Positions 5,124 to 5,168 of a stretch of 5,168 bases of DNA are shown here, piece after piece (positions within the stretch are counted from its first letter, which is position 1; each line of letters opens with the position of its first letter). The notes beneath the pieces are model-generated. The model saw only the letters and a program-made list of their open reading frames with translations, was not told the DNA's origin and made no database searches. The DNA comes from Desulfobacterales bacterium (GTDB lineage: Bacteria; Desulfobacterota; Desulfobacteria; Desulfobacterales; ETH-SRB1), in assembly GCA_030669465.1 (NCBI GenBank), contig DAOVDN010000108.1, positions 1 through 5,168 on the forward strand, given 5' to 3'. The position numbers and the translations under genes were made by a program.

Positions 5124-5168
5124 GTTCACTGAATCCGACTTTTACGAAATCAAAATTAGAGAAACAAA

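Overview
This 5.2-kb window is an ordinary chromosomal stretch, with every recognisable gene on the minus strand. In minus-strand reading order it holds a free-standing IMP cyclohydrolase gene (4322-5002), a free-standing AICAR transformylase gene (3069-4319), a 596-bp gene-free region (2473-3068), and a recD2-type DNA helicase gene (292-2472), followed by 291 bp of gene-free sequence. Three things suggest a Desulfobacterota (deltaproteobacterial) genome, at moderate confidence: a textbook sigma-54 promoter, a GEMM (c-di-GMP-I class) riboswitch-like RNA, and intergenic octamer tandem repeats. The taxon is an inference from style, not a search result.

The two purine genes lie 2 nt apart. The second gene's Shine-Dalgarno sits in the last codons of the first, so they are probably co-translated. 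Together they do the last two steps of IMP synthesis, which in most bacteria are done by one fused PurH protein.

The most interesting part is the gene-free stretch 2473-3068, read on the minus strand. In order it contains three GTAA-N4-TTAC dyads forming part of a 61-bp near-perfect palindrome (2978-3049), a perfect -24/-12 promoter (2888-2903), a GEMM-type aptamer (about 2722-2849) and a strong intrinsic terminator (2657-2691). Immediately after the terminator comes a separate sigma-70-type promoter (2625-2654) for recD2. Dyads, promoter, aptamer and terminator have the spacing expected of an enhancer-activated, riboswitch-attenuated transcript. Yet no convincing gene follows before recD2, and recD2 has its own promoter. 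The unit is therefore an orphan: either a roughly 220-nt regulatory RNA, a decayed leader, or an unusual c-di-GMP input to recD2. Parts of the aptamer (P1b, lower P2) pair imperfectly, which favours decay or divergence.

The 3' side of recD2 (1-291) carries three different 8-bp tandem repeats and a 53-bp cloverleaf-like structure (128-180) whose arms abut with no unpaired junction bases. The right end (5003-5168) holds a strong ribosome binding site, a 14-bp-period direct repeat and a short palindromic repeat resembling dispersed intergenic elements. No transposase, CRISPR, tRNA or rRNA was seen.
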